A stretch of DNA of 14,017 nt from an uncultured Collinsella sp. (lineage in GTDB: Bacteria > Actinomycetota > Coriobacteriia > Coriobacteriales > Coriobacteriaceae), in assembly GCA_959601045.1 (NCBI GenBank), contig CAUGNZ010000038.1:1-14017 (forward strand), given 5' to 3'. Made by a program: the position numbers and the translations under genes. Shown in pieces: positions 1-7,479 of this stretch; the stretch's first letter is position 1; each line of letters opens with the position of its first letter. A model generated the notes under the pieces. It ran no database searches. It saw nothing but the letters and a program-made list of their open reading frames with translations, and had not been told where the DNA came from.

Positions 1-627
1 GAGCGCCCCTTCGTCGCCATCGTCGGCGGTTCCAAGGTTTCCTCCAAGATCGGCGTTCTCGATCACCTCATCGACTCCGCTGACACCCTGATCATCGGTG
101 GCGGCATGGCCTACACTTTCTTCCTGGCTCAGGGCCTGTCCGTTGGTCAGTCCCTCAAGGAAGAGGACTGGGTCGAGCGCGCTGGCGAGATGCTCAAGAA
201 GGCCGAGGAGAAGGGCGTCAAGATCCTGCTCCCCATCGACAACCGCGTTGCCGATCACTTTGGCGAGGACGCTGTCCCCGAGGTTGTCGCTTCCGACGCT
301 ATCCCCGACGATCGTGAGGGCATGGACATCGGCCCCAAGACCGAGGAGCTTTACGCCGAGGCCGTCAAGGGTGCCAAGACCGTGTTCTGGAACGGCCCCA
401 TGGGCGTCTTCGAGTTCGACAACTTCGCTCACGGCACCCAGGCTATCGCCGAGGCTGTCGCCGAGGCCGACTGCACCTCGATCATCGGCGGTGGCGACTC
501 CGTCGCAGCTGTCAACAAGTTCAACCTGGCCGACAAGATGAGCTGGATCTCCACCGGTGGTGGAGCTTCCATGGAGCTCGTCGAGGGTAAGGCCCTGCCC
601 GGAGTGGAGGCGCTTCTCGATGTCTAA
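1..627 (+). CDS. pgk: Phosphoglycerate kinase, C-terminal part (5' end outside window)
   Basis: Phosphoglycerate kinase interconverts 1,3-bisphosphoglycerate plus ADP and 3-phosphoglycerate plus ATP in cytosolic glycolysis. The reading frame is open from base 1 and gives 208 residues; the family is usually about 390-400 residues, so roughly the N-terminal half, which binds the phosphoglycerate, lies upstream of the window. What is visible is the nucleotide-binding C-terminal domain: VGGSKVSSKIGVL near residues 8-20, IIGGGMAYTF near residue 32-41, FWNGPMGVFE, GGGDSVAAV and the terminal STGGGASMELVEG motif, all diagnostic of the family. The stop codon overlaps the start of tpiA by 8 bases, so the two are translationally coupled. 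Codon choice is strongly biased (AAG for Lys, CGC/CGT for Arg), as expected of a highly expressed glycolytic gene. Confidence 0.97.
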   Translation, partial: ERPFVAIVGGSKVSSKIGVLDHLIDSADTLIIGGGMAYTFFLAQGLSVGQSLKEEDWVERAGEMLKKAEEKGVKILLPIDNRVADHFGEDAVPEVVASDAIPDDREGMDIGPKTEELYAEAVKGAKTVFWNGPMGVFEFDNFAHGTQAIAEAVAEADCTSIIGGGDSVAAVNKFNLADKMSWISTGGGASMELVEGKALPGVEALLDV

Positions 628-1387
628 TCGCACCCTTCTTATCGCTGGTAACTGGAAGATGAACAACGACGTCGCCGAGGCCGCCAAGCTCGCCGACGAG
701 CTGGCTCAGGCTCTGCCCGAGGTTCCGGCTGGCGTCGAGGTGCTCGTCTGCCCTCCGACTATCGACATCACCACGGTTCATGACCGCATTCAGGCTGCCC
801 CCATCGCCCTCGGTGCACAGAATGTGTACTGGGAGGCCAAGGGTGCCTTCACCGGTGAGTCCTCTTGCGACATGCTCAAGTCCGCTGGTTGCACCTACTG
901 CATCATCGGTCACTCCGAGCGTCGCGACTACTTCCACGAGACCGACGAGGACCAGAACAAGAAGGCCAAGGCTCTCGTTGCCGCCGGTCTTGTTCCCGTC
1001 TTCTGCTGCGGCGAGTCCCTTGAGGTCCGCGAGGCCGGCACCTATGTCGAGCACGTCGTGAACCAGGTCAAGGCCGGCCTTGCTGGTCTTGAGATCACCT
1101 GCCCCAAGCAGGTCGTCGTCGCCTACGAGCCCATCTGGGCCATCGGCACCGGCAAGACCGCTACCGCCGAGGACGCTCAGGAGGTCTGCGGCGCTATCCG
1201 TGAGACCCTCAAGGAGATGTTCGGCGAGGAGCTCGCCAACGGCATCCGCGTCCTGTACGGTGGTTCCGCTAAGCCCGGCAACATCGCCGAGCTCGTCGCC
1301 AAGCCCGACGTTGACGGCGCCCTTGTGGGCGGCGCTTCGCTCAAGGCTGCCGACTTCGCCTCTATGGTCGTCAAGGCAGGCGAGTAG
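620..1387 (+). CDS. tpiA: Triosephosphate isomerase
   Basis: Cytosolic triosephosphate isomerase interconverts dihydroxyacetone phosphate and glyceraldehyde 3-phosphate. The product is 255 residues, the normal size of this TIM-barrel enzyme. All catalytic parts are visible: N11 and K13 in GNWKMN, the electrophilic H98 in IIGHSERR, the catalytic base E170 in AYEPIWAIGTG with the mobile loop 6 just after it, and the phosphate-binding GGS at 214-216 and GGAS at 237-240. I chose ATG at 620 because it begins the conserved N-terminus (MSNRTLLIAGNWKMN) and has GGAGG at 606-610, 9 bases upstream; the in-frame upstream extension lies within pgk and is not family-like. It overlaps the pgk stop and is followed after 5 bases by gpmI, so the three probably share one mRNA. 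Confidence 0.97.
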   Translation: MSNRTLLIAGNWKMNNDVAEAAKLADELAQALPEVPAGVEVLVCPPTIDITTVHDRIQAAPIALGAQNVYWEAKGAFTGESSCDMLKSAGCTYCIIGHSERRDYFHETDEDQNKKAKALVAAGLVPVFCCGESLEVREAGTYVEHVVNQVKAGLAGLEITCPKQVVVAYEPIWAIGTGKTATAEDAQEVCGAIRETLKEMFGEELANGIRVLYGGSAKPGNIAELVAKPDVDGALVGGASLKAADFASMVVKAGE

Positions 1388-1392
1388 GACAT

Positions 1393-2946
1393 ATGGCACA
1401 GCGTCATCTTCCTGCACTCCTGATCATCATGGATGGTTGCGGCCTTGCTCCGGCCGATGGCGAGAACGCCGTCGCCGCTGCCAAGACGCCCTTCCTTGAT
1501 AGCCTGTACGAGAAGTACCCCCACACCACGCTCGGCGCTTCGGGCGAGGACGTGGGTCTTCCCGATGGCCAGATGGGTAACTCCGAGGTGGGTCACCTCA
1601 ACATCGGTGCCGGCCGCATCGTGTTCCAGGAGCTTTCGCGCATCAACAACGCCATCAAGGACGGCTCCATCGCCAAGAACGAGGTTTTCGTCAAGGCTAT
1701 GGACGACGTCAAGGCTGACGGCAAGACCCTTCACCTCATGGGCCTTATGAGCCCTGGCGGTGTTCATTCTCACATGAACCACGTCGAGGCTCTGGTCAAG
1801 ATGGCTGCCGAGCATGGTGTCAAGACCGTTCGCGTCCACGCCTTCATGGATGGCCGCGACGTTGACCCGCAGTCCGGTGCCGGTTACATGAGTGAGTTCT
1901 GCGCCTTCCTGGCTAAGATCTCCGAGGAGACTGGTTGCGACGCTCGCGTTGCCACCGTCTCGGGCCGTTATTGGGCCATGGACCGCGATAATCGTTGGGA
2001 GCGCATCCAGCGCGCCTACGACGTCATGGTCAACGCGTCCGATGCCGATACCGACCCCGTTGCCGGTATCAAGGCCTACTATGAGAAGGATCCGCGCGGC
2101 GACGAGTTCGTCGAGCCCTTCGCTGTCCACAACGAGGGCATCCACGAGGGCGACGCGGCCATCTTCTTCAACTTCCGTCCCGACCGTGCTCGTCAGATGA
2201 CCCGCGTGTTCACGGACAAGGAGTTCGACGGCTTTGAGCGCGAGCAGATCAAGCTCTCGCACTTTGTGACGATGACCGAGTACGACCCGACGTTTGACGT
2301 TGAGGTCGCTTTCCCCAAGACGTTCCCCGAGAACGTCCTGGCCGACGTTATCGCCGCCAACGGCCTGAAGCAGCTGCACACCGCCGAGACCGAGAAGTAC
2401 GCCCACGTGACGTTCTTCCTCAACGGCGGCATCGAGGAGCCCAAGGAGGGCGAGGAGCGCGTGCTCGTCGCTTCCCCCAAGGTCGCTACCTACGATCTGC
2501 AGCCCGAGATGAGCGCTCCCGAGGTTACCGAGAAGCTCGTCGCCGCAATCAACGAGGATCGCGCTGATTTCTACATCGTGAACTTCGCGAACTGCGACAT
2601 GGTTGGTCACACCGGTGTCTTCGACGCCGCCGTTAAGGCCGTCGAGGCTGTTGACGATGCTCTGTCCAAGGTTGTCCCGGCGATTCTCGCCAAGGGTGGC
2701 TTTGCGCTGATCACCGCCGACCACGGCAACGCCGACCACATGTTTGACGTTGCTTCCGACGGTTCCAAGCATCCGTTCACGGCTCACACCACCAACCGTG
2801 TGCCGTTCATCATCGTTGATGAGAAGGCCAAGCTCACCGGTATCGAGGACGGCCGTCTTTCCGATATCGCTCCGACCATGCTCACCATGGCTGGTATTGA
2901 GCCTTCCGCCGAGATGACGGGTCGCGTGCTCGCCACCGAGGCCTAA
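1393..2946 (+). CDS. gpmI: 2,3-bisphosphoglycerate-independent phosphoglycerate mutase
   Basis: This cofactor-independent, manganese-dependent mutase converts 3-phosphoglycerate to 2-phosphoglycerate through a phosphoserine intermediate. The 517-residue product has the usual length of the family, which belongs to the alkaline phosphatase superfamily. The catalytic nucleophile is S64 in MGNSEVGHLN. One metal site is formed by D14 (IIMDG), S64, D443 and H444 (TADHGNADH); the other by D402 and H406 (NCDMVGH) and H465 (TAHTTN). GGVHSH at 122-127 is the substrate-binding signature of the second domain. ATG 1393 starts the conserved N-terminus. It lies 5 bases after the tpiA stop, and its Shine-Dalgarno is only a weak purine stretch at the end of tpiA. 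Two hairpins follow the stop and end the glycolytic transcript. Confidence 0.97.
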   Translation: MAQRHLPALLIIMDGCGLAPADGENAVAAAKTPFLDSLYEKYPHTTLGASGEDVGLPDGQMGNSEVGHLNIGAGRIVFQELSRINNAIKDGSIAKNEVFVKAMDDVKADGKTLHLMGLMSPGGVHSHMNHVEALVKMAAEHGVKTVRVHAFMDGRDVDPQSGAGYMSEFCAFLAKISEETGCDARVATVSGRYWAMDRDNRWERIQRAYDVMVNASDADTDPVAGIKAYYEKDPRGDEFVEPFAVHNEGIHEGDAAIFFNFRPDRARQMTRVFTDKEFDGFEREQIKLSHFVTMTEYDPTFDVEVAFPKTFPENVLADVIAANGLKQLHTAETEKYAHVTFFLNGGIEEPKEGEERVLVASPKVATYDLQPEMSAPEVTEKLVAAINEDRADFYIVNFANCDMVGHTGVFDAAVKAVEAVDDALSKVVPAILAKGGFALITADHGNADHMFDVASDGSKHPFTAHTTNRVPFIIVDEKAKLTGIEDGRLSDIAPTMLTMAGIEPSAEMTGRVLATEA

Positions 2947-2969
2947 TAGAAAACAAATTCCGTTTTCTA
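2947..2969 (+). other. Short perfect hairpin directly after the gpmI stop
   Basis: TAGAAAAC at 2947-2954 and GTTTTCTA at 2962-2969 are perfect inverted repeats with a 7-base loop, starting on the base after the TAA stop. The A/T-rich stem has no separate T tract. It may stabilise or help pause the transcript ahead of the real terminator just downstream. The function is a guess; the pairing is seen directly. Confidence 0.5.
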
Positions 2970-2973
2970 GTAA

Positions 2974-3006
2974 GGGGGTTGTCCACGACTGGACAATCCC
3001 CTTTTT
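2974..3006 (+). terminator. Intrinsic terminator of the glycolytic operon
   Basis: A 12-bp stem (2974-2985 with 2990-3001, one G-U pair) closes a CGAC tetraloop and runs straight into TTTTT at 3002-3006. This is a textbook rho-independent terminator for pgk-tpiA-gpmI and separates it from secG. Confidence 0.92.
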
Positions 3007-3065
3007 AATATTTCTGCCATTTCTGCCCCGTACCTAAATGGCGGGTGGGGGAGTGCTGGGGGTTG

Positions 3066-3074
3066 TGGTACAGT
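3066..3074 (+). promoter_or_regulatory. Possible extended -10 promoter of secG
   Basis: TGGTACAGT at 3066-3074 fits an extended -10 element (TGnTAnnnT) about 37 bases before the secG start. No convincing -35 hexamer is seen 16-18 bases upstream, where the sequence is G-rich. Because a strong terminator lies upstream, secG needs its own promoter somewhere in 3007-3098; this is the best candidate but it is weak. Confidence 0.3.
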
Positions 3075-3110
3075 ACTGGAGTTTGAATTGTTCTATTAAG
3101 GAGCTTATCT

Positions 3111-3365
3111 ATGGGTCCGTTTCAGATTCTTCTGTTTGTCGTTTGGGCTGTCTCTGCCGTGGCGCTGACGATTCTCGTTCTGATGCATTCCGGTAAGGGC
3201 ACCGGCGTTTCGGATATGATCGCTAGCTCGCTGTATAACTCCAGCTCTGCCACGGGCGTCATGGAGCAGAACCTCGATCGCCTGACGGTAATTATGGCCG
3301 TCGTTTTTGCCGTGTGCGTCGTGCTGTGCATGTTCTTCTTCCCGCAGGGCATCGTCGGCTACTAA
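3111..3365 (+). CDS. secG: Protein translocase subunit SecG
   Basis: SecG is the small accessory subunit of the SecYEG protein-conducting channel in the cytoplasmic membrane and aids SecA-driven export. The 84-residue product has the family layout: a first membrane helix at about residues 5-25 (ILLFVVWAVSAVALTILVLM), a polar Gly/Ser-rich loop starting HSGKGTGVSDMI, and a second helix at about 57-78 ending in FFFPQG. The start at 3111 has AAGGAG at 3098-3103 with a 7-base spacer. Position after pgk-tpiA-gpm is a common arrangement in Gram-positive bacteria, although here a terminator separates it from gpmI. A terminator follows closely, so it is probably monocistronic. Identification rests on length, topology and context; SecG sequences are poorly conserved. 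Confidence 0.9.
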   Translation: MGPFQILLFVVWAVSAVALTILVLMHSGKGTGVSDMIASSLYNSSSATGVMEQNLDRLTVIMAVVFAVCVVLCMFFFPQGIVGY

Positions 3366-3387
3366 GCATCGGCGTATATACGTTTGT

Positions 3388-3418
3388 AAAGGGTCCCGCA
3401 TGTGCGGGGCCCTTTTTG
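3388..3418 (+). terminator. Intrinsic terminator of secG
   Basis: AAGGGTCCCGCA pairs with TGCGGGGCCCTT (one T-G wobble) around a two-base TG turn, followed by a T run ending near 3418. It lies about 25 bases after the secG stop and is a strong rho-independent terminator. Confidence 0.9.
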
Positions 3419-3535
3419 TTTACAGACTTGTAATAGAGTCAAAATATCCCCACATACTTCGCCTAACTAAAGAAATTCTCGACCGTTAACCGGAATTAGC
3501 GCCATATTGTGCATAAAATGCGCTACTGTATTGCG

Positions 3536-3583
3536 AAACGTTGGTCCGCACTGCATAACCAGCCATAACGGCGGACCGCGTTT
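3536..3583 (+). promoter_or_regulatory. Inverted repeat in the oppA leader
   Basis: AAACG (3536-3540) and GGTCCGC (3543-3549) pair with GCGGACC (3571-3577) and CGTTT (3579-3583), leaving a TT/G internal loop and a 21-base terminal loop. The structure sits about 70 bases upstream of the oppA ribosome binding site in the 290-base gap after secG. No T tract follows, so it is not a terminator. It could be an operator for a dimeric regulator or a folded 5' leader of the opp mRNA. The rest of this gap shows no gene and no promoter I can call: TAAAAT at 3514-3519 and TACTGT at 3524-3529 are -10-like but lack a -35. Confidence 0.45.
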
Positions 3584-3655
3584 GAATGGTTCGATTGGGC
3601 TGTCTCGACGTTGCCCGGCCGAATTCACTTTGTCCTATCTCATAAGGAGGATGGC

Positions 3656-5332
3656 ATGGCTGATTCTATGTTCCACCAGCCCGTTATGGGTCGTCGCGCC
3701 TTTGTTGGCGGCACCCTCGCTGCGAGCTCCATGGCTTTTCTTGCCGCATGCGGCAAGAAGGGCGGCGACGCTTCCGGATCTGACTCCGGTTCGACGCTGA
3801 ACTTCTACATCAACAACCCGGTCTGCATCGACCCCTACAACGTCCAGGAGGATCAGGGCACTCAGGTCGAGTACCAGCTCTTCGACGCTCTGACGGAGTA
3901 CGACCCCGAGAAGGGCGAGATCGTTCCGCTGGCTTGCGAGTCCTTCGAGGCTAACGACGACGCCACTGAGTTCACCTTCAAGATCAAGAAGGCTAAGTTC
4001 CACAACGGTGACGACGTTACCTCCAAGTCCTTCAAGCTCGGTTGGGAGCGTCTAGTCAACACCAAGTCGGCCATCGCCACCGAGTATGGTCCTTCCGAGG
4101 TCTCCTATCACCTTTCCATGGTTGAGGGCTATGACGATCTGCTTGCCGGCAACGCTACCGAGCTCAGCGGTGTTACTTGCCCCGACGATGAGACCCTCGT
4201 CGTCAAGCTGTCTTCCGCTTACGCCGACTTCCCCTTCGTCGCCTCTCACCCGGCTCTGTCCCCGGTTCCCGAGTGCGCCGAGTCCGATGTCAAGAGCTTC
4301 TACCTTGCCCCGGTCGGTAACGGCCCGTTCATGATGGACGGTAAGTGGGAGGATGGCCAGGAGATCAACCTCAAGAAGTTCGACGATTACTATGGCGACA
4401 AGGCCAAGATCGATGGCATCCACTTCCAGGTCATCAAGGACATGGAGACCGCTTACAAGGAGTTCCAGGCCGGTAACCTCGATGTCTGCGACGTTCCCGT
4501 TGCTCAGATCGATGCCGCCAAGAAGGACCGTGGCGAGTCCAAGGACGGTTACACCATGGGTGACGGCGAGCATATGCTGCTCGGTGCCGAGCCTTCCACG
4601 TACTATCTGACCTGCAACACCACGGCCGAGCCGTTCAATAACGCCGACCTGCGCAAGGGCATCTCCCTGGCCATCAACCGTGAGGCCATCTGCAAGACCA
4701 TCTTCAAGGGTACCCGTACCCCCGCCGACGGTATTGTTCCTCCGGGAATCGCCGGCTACAAGGAGGGCGCATGGGAGTTCTGCGCCTATGACGTCGACAA
4801 GGCTAACGAGTACCTCGACAAGGTCGCTCCCGCTGGCGCTAACGGCGATCGTGGCATTAGCGTGACCCTTTCCTACAACCAGGACGGTGGTCACAAGGAG
4901 ATCATGGAGTCCATCATCGGCGACCTCGCCAAGGTTGGCGTTACCGCTGTCTCCGATACCCCTGAGTGGTCTGCCCTGCTCGAGCAGTATCAGAACTTCA
5001 ACTATCAGTTCGGCCGTCTGGGCTGGATCGCCGATTACCCGATCATGGACAACTTCCTGTACCCGCTGTTCCACTCCGACTCCCTCGGTGGCGACAACCG
5101 CTCCGGTTACAGCAACCCCGAGTTCGATGCCAAGGTCGACGAGGCCCGCACCACGGTTGATGACGAGGAGCGCATCGCCAAGATGCGGGAGGCCGACGCC
5201 ATGGTCGCTGCTGACTGCCCGGTTATCCCGGTGATGTTCTACACGCACACCATCGCTGGCTCTGACCGCGTCAAGCATCTCTATGTTGATCCGCAGAAGC
5301 ACGCCGATCTGGGTACCGCCGAGCTCGCCTAA
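3656..5332 (+). CDS. oppA: Oligopeptide ABC transporter, substrate-binding lipoprotein (OppA-like)
   Basis: This is an extracytoplasmic solute-binding protein of the SBP family 5 (oligopeptide/dipeptide binding), 558 residues, delivering peptides to the OppBCDF complex encoded next. The signal sequence has twin arginines (GRRAFVGG, R13-R14), a hydrophobic stretch and a lipobox LAAC with C32 as the predicted lipidated residue, followed by a Gly/Ser/Asp-rich tether. The mature part shows family features such as FTFKIKKAKFHNGDDVTSKSF and GWIADYPIMDNFLYPLFHS. ATG 3656 is preferred over an in-frame ATG at 3611 because GGAGG at 3646-3650 is 5 bases upstream and it gives a proper lipoprotein signal. 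The exact ligand cannot be read from sequence; peptides are inferred from family and operon. The twin arginines suggest possible Tat export, not proven. Confidence 0.93.
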   Translation: MADSMFHQPVMGRRAFVGGTLAASSMAFLAACGKKGGDASGSDSGSTLNFYINNPVCIDPYNVQEDQGTQVEYQLFDALTEYDPEKGEIVPLACESFEANDDATEFTFKIKKAKFHNGDDVTSKSFKLGWERLVNTKSAIATEYGPSEVSYHLSMVEGYDDLLAGNATELSGVTCPDDETLVVKLSSAYADFPFVASHPALSPVPECAESDVKSFYLAPVGNGPFMMDGKWEDGQEINLKKFDDYYGDKAKIDGIHFQVIKDMETAYKEFQAGNLDVCDVPVAQIDAAKKDRGESKDGYTMGDGEHMLLGAEPSTYYLTCNTTAEPFNNADLRKGISLAINREAICKTIFKGTRTPADGIVPPGIAGYKEGAWEFCAYDVDKANEYLDKVAPAGANGDRGISVTLSYNQDGGHKEIMESIIGDLAKVGVTAVSDTPEWSALLEQYQNFNYQFGRLGWIADYPIMDNFLYPLFHSDSLGGDNRSGYSNPEFDAKVDEARTTVDDEERIAKMREADAMVAADCPVIPVMFYTHTIAGSDRVKHLYVDPQKHADLGTAELA

Positions 5333-5388
5333 GGGTTTTGCAGCTTCCGTGAGGGTCAAGTATTTACGTAGACCTCATGGGAAACATA

Positions 5389-5415
5389 CAGTTCTCCCTA
5401 ACCTGGGGTAAACTG
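5389..5415 (+). promoter_or_regulatory. Weak promoter/operator candidate between oppA and oppB
   Basis: GGTAAACT contains a -10-like TAAACT at 5409-5414, but no good -35 is seen. The same bases lie in an imperfect inverted repeat, CAGTT (5389-5393) with AACTG (5411-5415) and an inner CCC/GGG. It might give oppBCDF a secondary promoter; the evidence is thin. Confidence 0.2.
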
Positions 5416-5429
5416 GCTGATGGTAATTT

Positions 5430-5459
5430 TGGGATGCCGGTCTGGCGATCGGCATCCCA
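5430..5459 (+). other. Perfect 10-bp intercistronic hairpin between oppA and oppB
   Basis: TGGGATGCCG (5430-5439) and CGGCATCCCA (5450-5459) are exact inverted repeats around a 10-base loop, followed only by TTTA. The T tract is too short for a strong terminator. Between a binding-protein gene and its permease genes such a hairpin commonly acts as a partial terminator or as a 3' end protecting the upstream mRNA, lowering oppBCDF relative to oppA. The role here is inferred. Confidence 0.6.
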
Positions 5460-5489
5460 TTTAGGTTAATCCCTAGATAGGGGAGTGGT

Positions 5490-6527
5490 ATGGGTAAGTA
5501 CATCGTTAAACGTGTGCTTCAGTTCATCCCGGTGTTTTTGGGCGTTACGCTGATTCTGTTCGCCCTCCAGAATATCGTGCCGGGAGATCCGATCAAGCTG
5601 ATCGGTGGAGACAAGGCTCTGTCCCCCGAGGTGGAGCTTCAGCTTCGCGTTCGCTATCACCTGGTCCAGACGGACGAGGACGGCAACGCGATCCTTGACG
5701 AGAACGGCGACCCCGTTCAAACGTCGCTCGTGGACCGTTACTTGTATTACATGAACGGCCTGCTTCATGGCGATCTGGGCAATTCGTACCAGCGCAAGCT
5801 GCCGGTTACGGAAATCTTTGCCCAGAAGTATCCGTATACGGTCAAACTTGCCGCGTGCGCCATTGTGCTCGAGGCAATCATGGGTATCGGTGCGGGTATC
5901 ATTTCGGCGGTAAAGCGTTATTCCTTCTGGGATATTTTGGTAACGCTCACCACGTCGATCCTCGTTGCTGTCCCGGCCTTCTGGCTCGGTATGTTGCTGC
6001 AGCTGTTCTTTGGCGTCATCCTCAAGGATGCCACGGGCGGTGCATTCTCCATGCCGATCTCGGGTGCCGGCGGTTCCAGCTCTCAGTATCAGGATTGGAT
6101 GCACTATGTGCTTCCGACCATTACGCTGGCTTCGGTTTCGACCGCCTATGCTGCCCGCATTATGCGCTCGCAGCTGCTTGACGTCATGAACCAGGATTAC
6201 ATCCGTACGGCAAAGGCGAAGGGTCTCTCCAATCGCGCGATCATTATCAAGCATGCGCTTAAGAATGCACTCATCCCCGTCGTTACCTATATTGGTGTCG
6301 ACTTCGGCGGCATGCTTTCGGGCGCCATCCTGACCGAGACGGTCTTTAACTGGCCCGGCATCGGCTTCGAGGTCTACCGCGCCATTAGCATGCGCGACTG
6401 GCCCATCGTTATGGGCGGCGTTACGCTCATTGTTGTCGTCGTTATGGTGATCAACCTGCTCGTCGACATTAGCTATGCATTCCTCGACCCGCGCATCCGC
6501 CTTGGCGGTCCGTCGGATAAGGCCTAA
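5490..6527 (+). CDS. oppB: Oligopeptide ABC transporter permease OppB
   Basis: OppB is one of the two membrane permeases of the peptide importer and pairs with OppC to form the translocation path. The 345-residue product has the family N-terminus (MGKYIVKRVLQFIPVFLGVTLILFAL, first membrane helix) and the conserved NIVPGDP. It also has GLLHGDLGNSY, several further membrane helices, and the cytoplasmic EAA-type loop DYIRTAKAKGLSNRAIIIKHALKNALIP that contacts the ATPases. GGGAG at 5481-5485 sits 4 bases before the ATG. Residues about 60-79, in the external region after the first helix, form an acidic, Asp/Asn/Gly-rich segment that looks longer than in textbook OppB. oppC starts 14 bases after the stop, so the two are co-transcribed. 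Confidence 0.95.
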   Translation: MGKYIVKRVLQFIPVFLGVTLILFALQNIVPGDPIKLIGGDKALSPEVELQLRVRYHLVQTDEDGNAILDENGDPVQTSLVDRYLYYMNGLLHGDLGNSYQRKLPVTEIFAQKYPYTVKLAACAIVLEAIMGIGAGIISAVKRYSFWDILVTLTTSILVAVPAFWLGMLLQLFFGVILKDATGGAFSMPISGAGGSSSQYQDWMHYVLPTITLASVSTAYAARIMRSQLLDVMNQDYIRTAKAKGLSNRAIIIKHALKNALIPVVTYIGVDFGGMLSGAILTETVFNWPGIGFEVYRAISMRDWPIVMGGVTLIVVVVMVINLLVDISYAFLDPRIRLGGPSDKA

Positions 6528-6541
6528 GGGAGGTACGTCTC

Positions 6542-7477
6542 ATGCAGGAAACTGATTCTCAGTCTCAGGAGCAGGCTACCGCCACCAAGGCCGCATCTGC
6601 TCCCGCCAAGTCCCGCACGCTGTGGGGCGACGCTTTTAAGCGTCTTCGTAAGAACAAGCTCGCCGTTATCGGTGTCTGCTGGATCATCATCGTTGTTGTG
6701 GTCGCCCTGACCGCCGATCTGTGGGCTAAGCCCTGGCTCGGCTCTCCTACGGCTTCCGACTCGACCACTATGGCCGAGACGTCGCTGCTGGCTCCGTGTG
6801 CCGAGCACCCGTTTGGCACCGACTCTCTTGGTCGTGACATTCTCGTCCGTGTTATCTACGGTGCACGCGTTTCGCTGTCCGTCGGCATTATGGCCACCGC
6901 CATCTCCACGGTGATCGGTTTGGTCATGGGTGCTCTGGCCGGTTTCTACGGCGGAATCTGGGATACGATCATCATGCGCTGTGCGGATATCTTCCTAGCG
7001 TTCCCGTACGTGCTGTTCGTTGTTGCCATGATTGCCGTTATCGGTCGTGGTCTTCAGAATGTCTTTATCGCCATCGGCATTCTCGGCTGGCCTTCGATTG
7101 CGCGCGTCTTCCGATCCGCGATCCTGACGGTCAAAGAGAACGACTATGTTGACGCCGCTCGCGCTATGGGTGCATCCGATGCGCGTATCGTTATGCGCCA
7201 TATCTTCCCGAACTCCGTTGCTTCTATCGTGGTCTATGCGACCATGAACATTGGTGGCGCTATTCTGACCGAGTCTGCCCTGTCCTTCCTCGGCATGGGC
7301 GTTATCCCGCCTACGCCTTCGTGGGGCTCCATGATTCAGGACGGTCAGCAGTATCTTCTGACTGCTCCCTGGATGATGATCATGCCCGGTCTGGCAATTC
7401 TCTCGACGGTGCTCGCCTTCACCCTGCTGGGTGACGGTCTGCGTGACGCCCTCGACGTCAAGATGAAGGACGCATAA
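6542..7477 (+). CDS. oppC: Oligopeptide ABC transporter permease OppC
   Basis: This is the second permease of the peptide importer, 311 residues. A soluble Gln/Ala/Ser-rich N-terminal tail of about 30 residues precedes the OppC/DppC N-terminal motif LWGDAFKRLRKNKLAVIGV and the first membrane helix. Then come HPFGTDSLGRDILVRVIYGARVSL, typical of OppC-type permeases, and the inner-membrane permease core. Its EAA loop reads DYVDAARAMGASDARIVMRHIFPN, followed by the C-terminal SALSFLGMGVIPPTPSWGSM signature. The ATG at 6542 has GGGAGG at 6528-6533, 8 bases upstream. The stop is two bases before the oppD start, so the genes are tightly coupled. Confidence 0.96.
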   Translation: MQETDSQSQEQATATKAASAPAKSRTLWGDAFKRLRKNKLAVIGVCWIIIVVVVALTADLWAKPWLGSPTASDSTTMAETSLLAPCAEHPFGTDSLGRDILVRVIYGARVSLSVGIMATAISTVIGLVMGALAGFYGGIWDTIIMRCADIFLAFPYVLFVVAMIAVIGRGLQNVFIAIGILGWPSIARVFRSAILTVKENDYVDAARAMGASDARIVMRHIFPNSVASIVVYATMNIGGAILTESALSFLGMGVIPPTPSWGSMIQDGQQYLLTAPWMMIMPGLAILSTVLAFTLLGDGLRDALDVKMKDA

Positions 7478-7479
7478 GG

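Noticed and set aside
1177..2787. Minus-strand open frame of 536 codons opposite tpiA and gpmI
   Set aside because: It is a shadow of the strongly biased codons of gpmI; the plus-strand gene has all catalytic residues and the antisense product resembles nothing.
4052..5359. Long minus-strand open frame opposite oppA
   Set aside because: A codon-bias shadow with low-complexity Val/Leu/Gly-rich sequence and no gene-like context.
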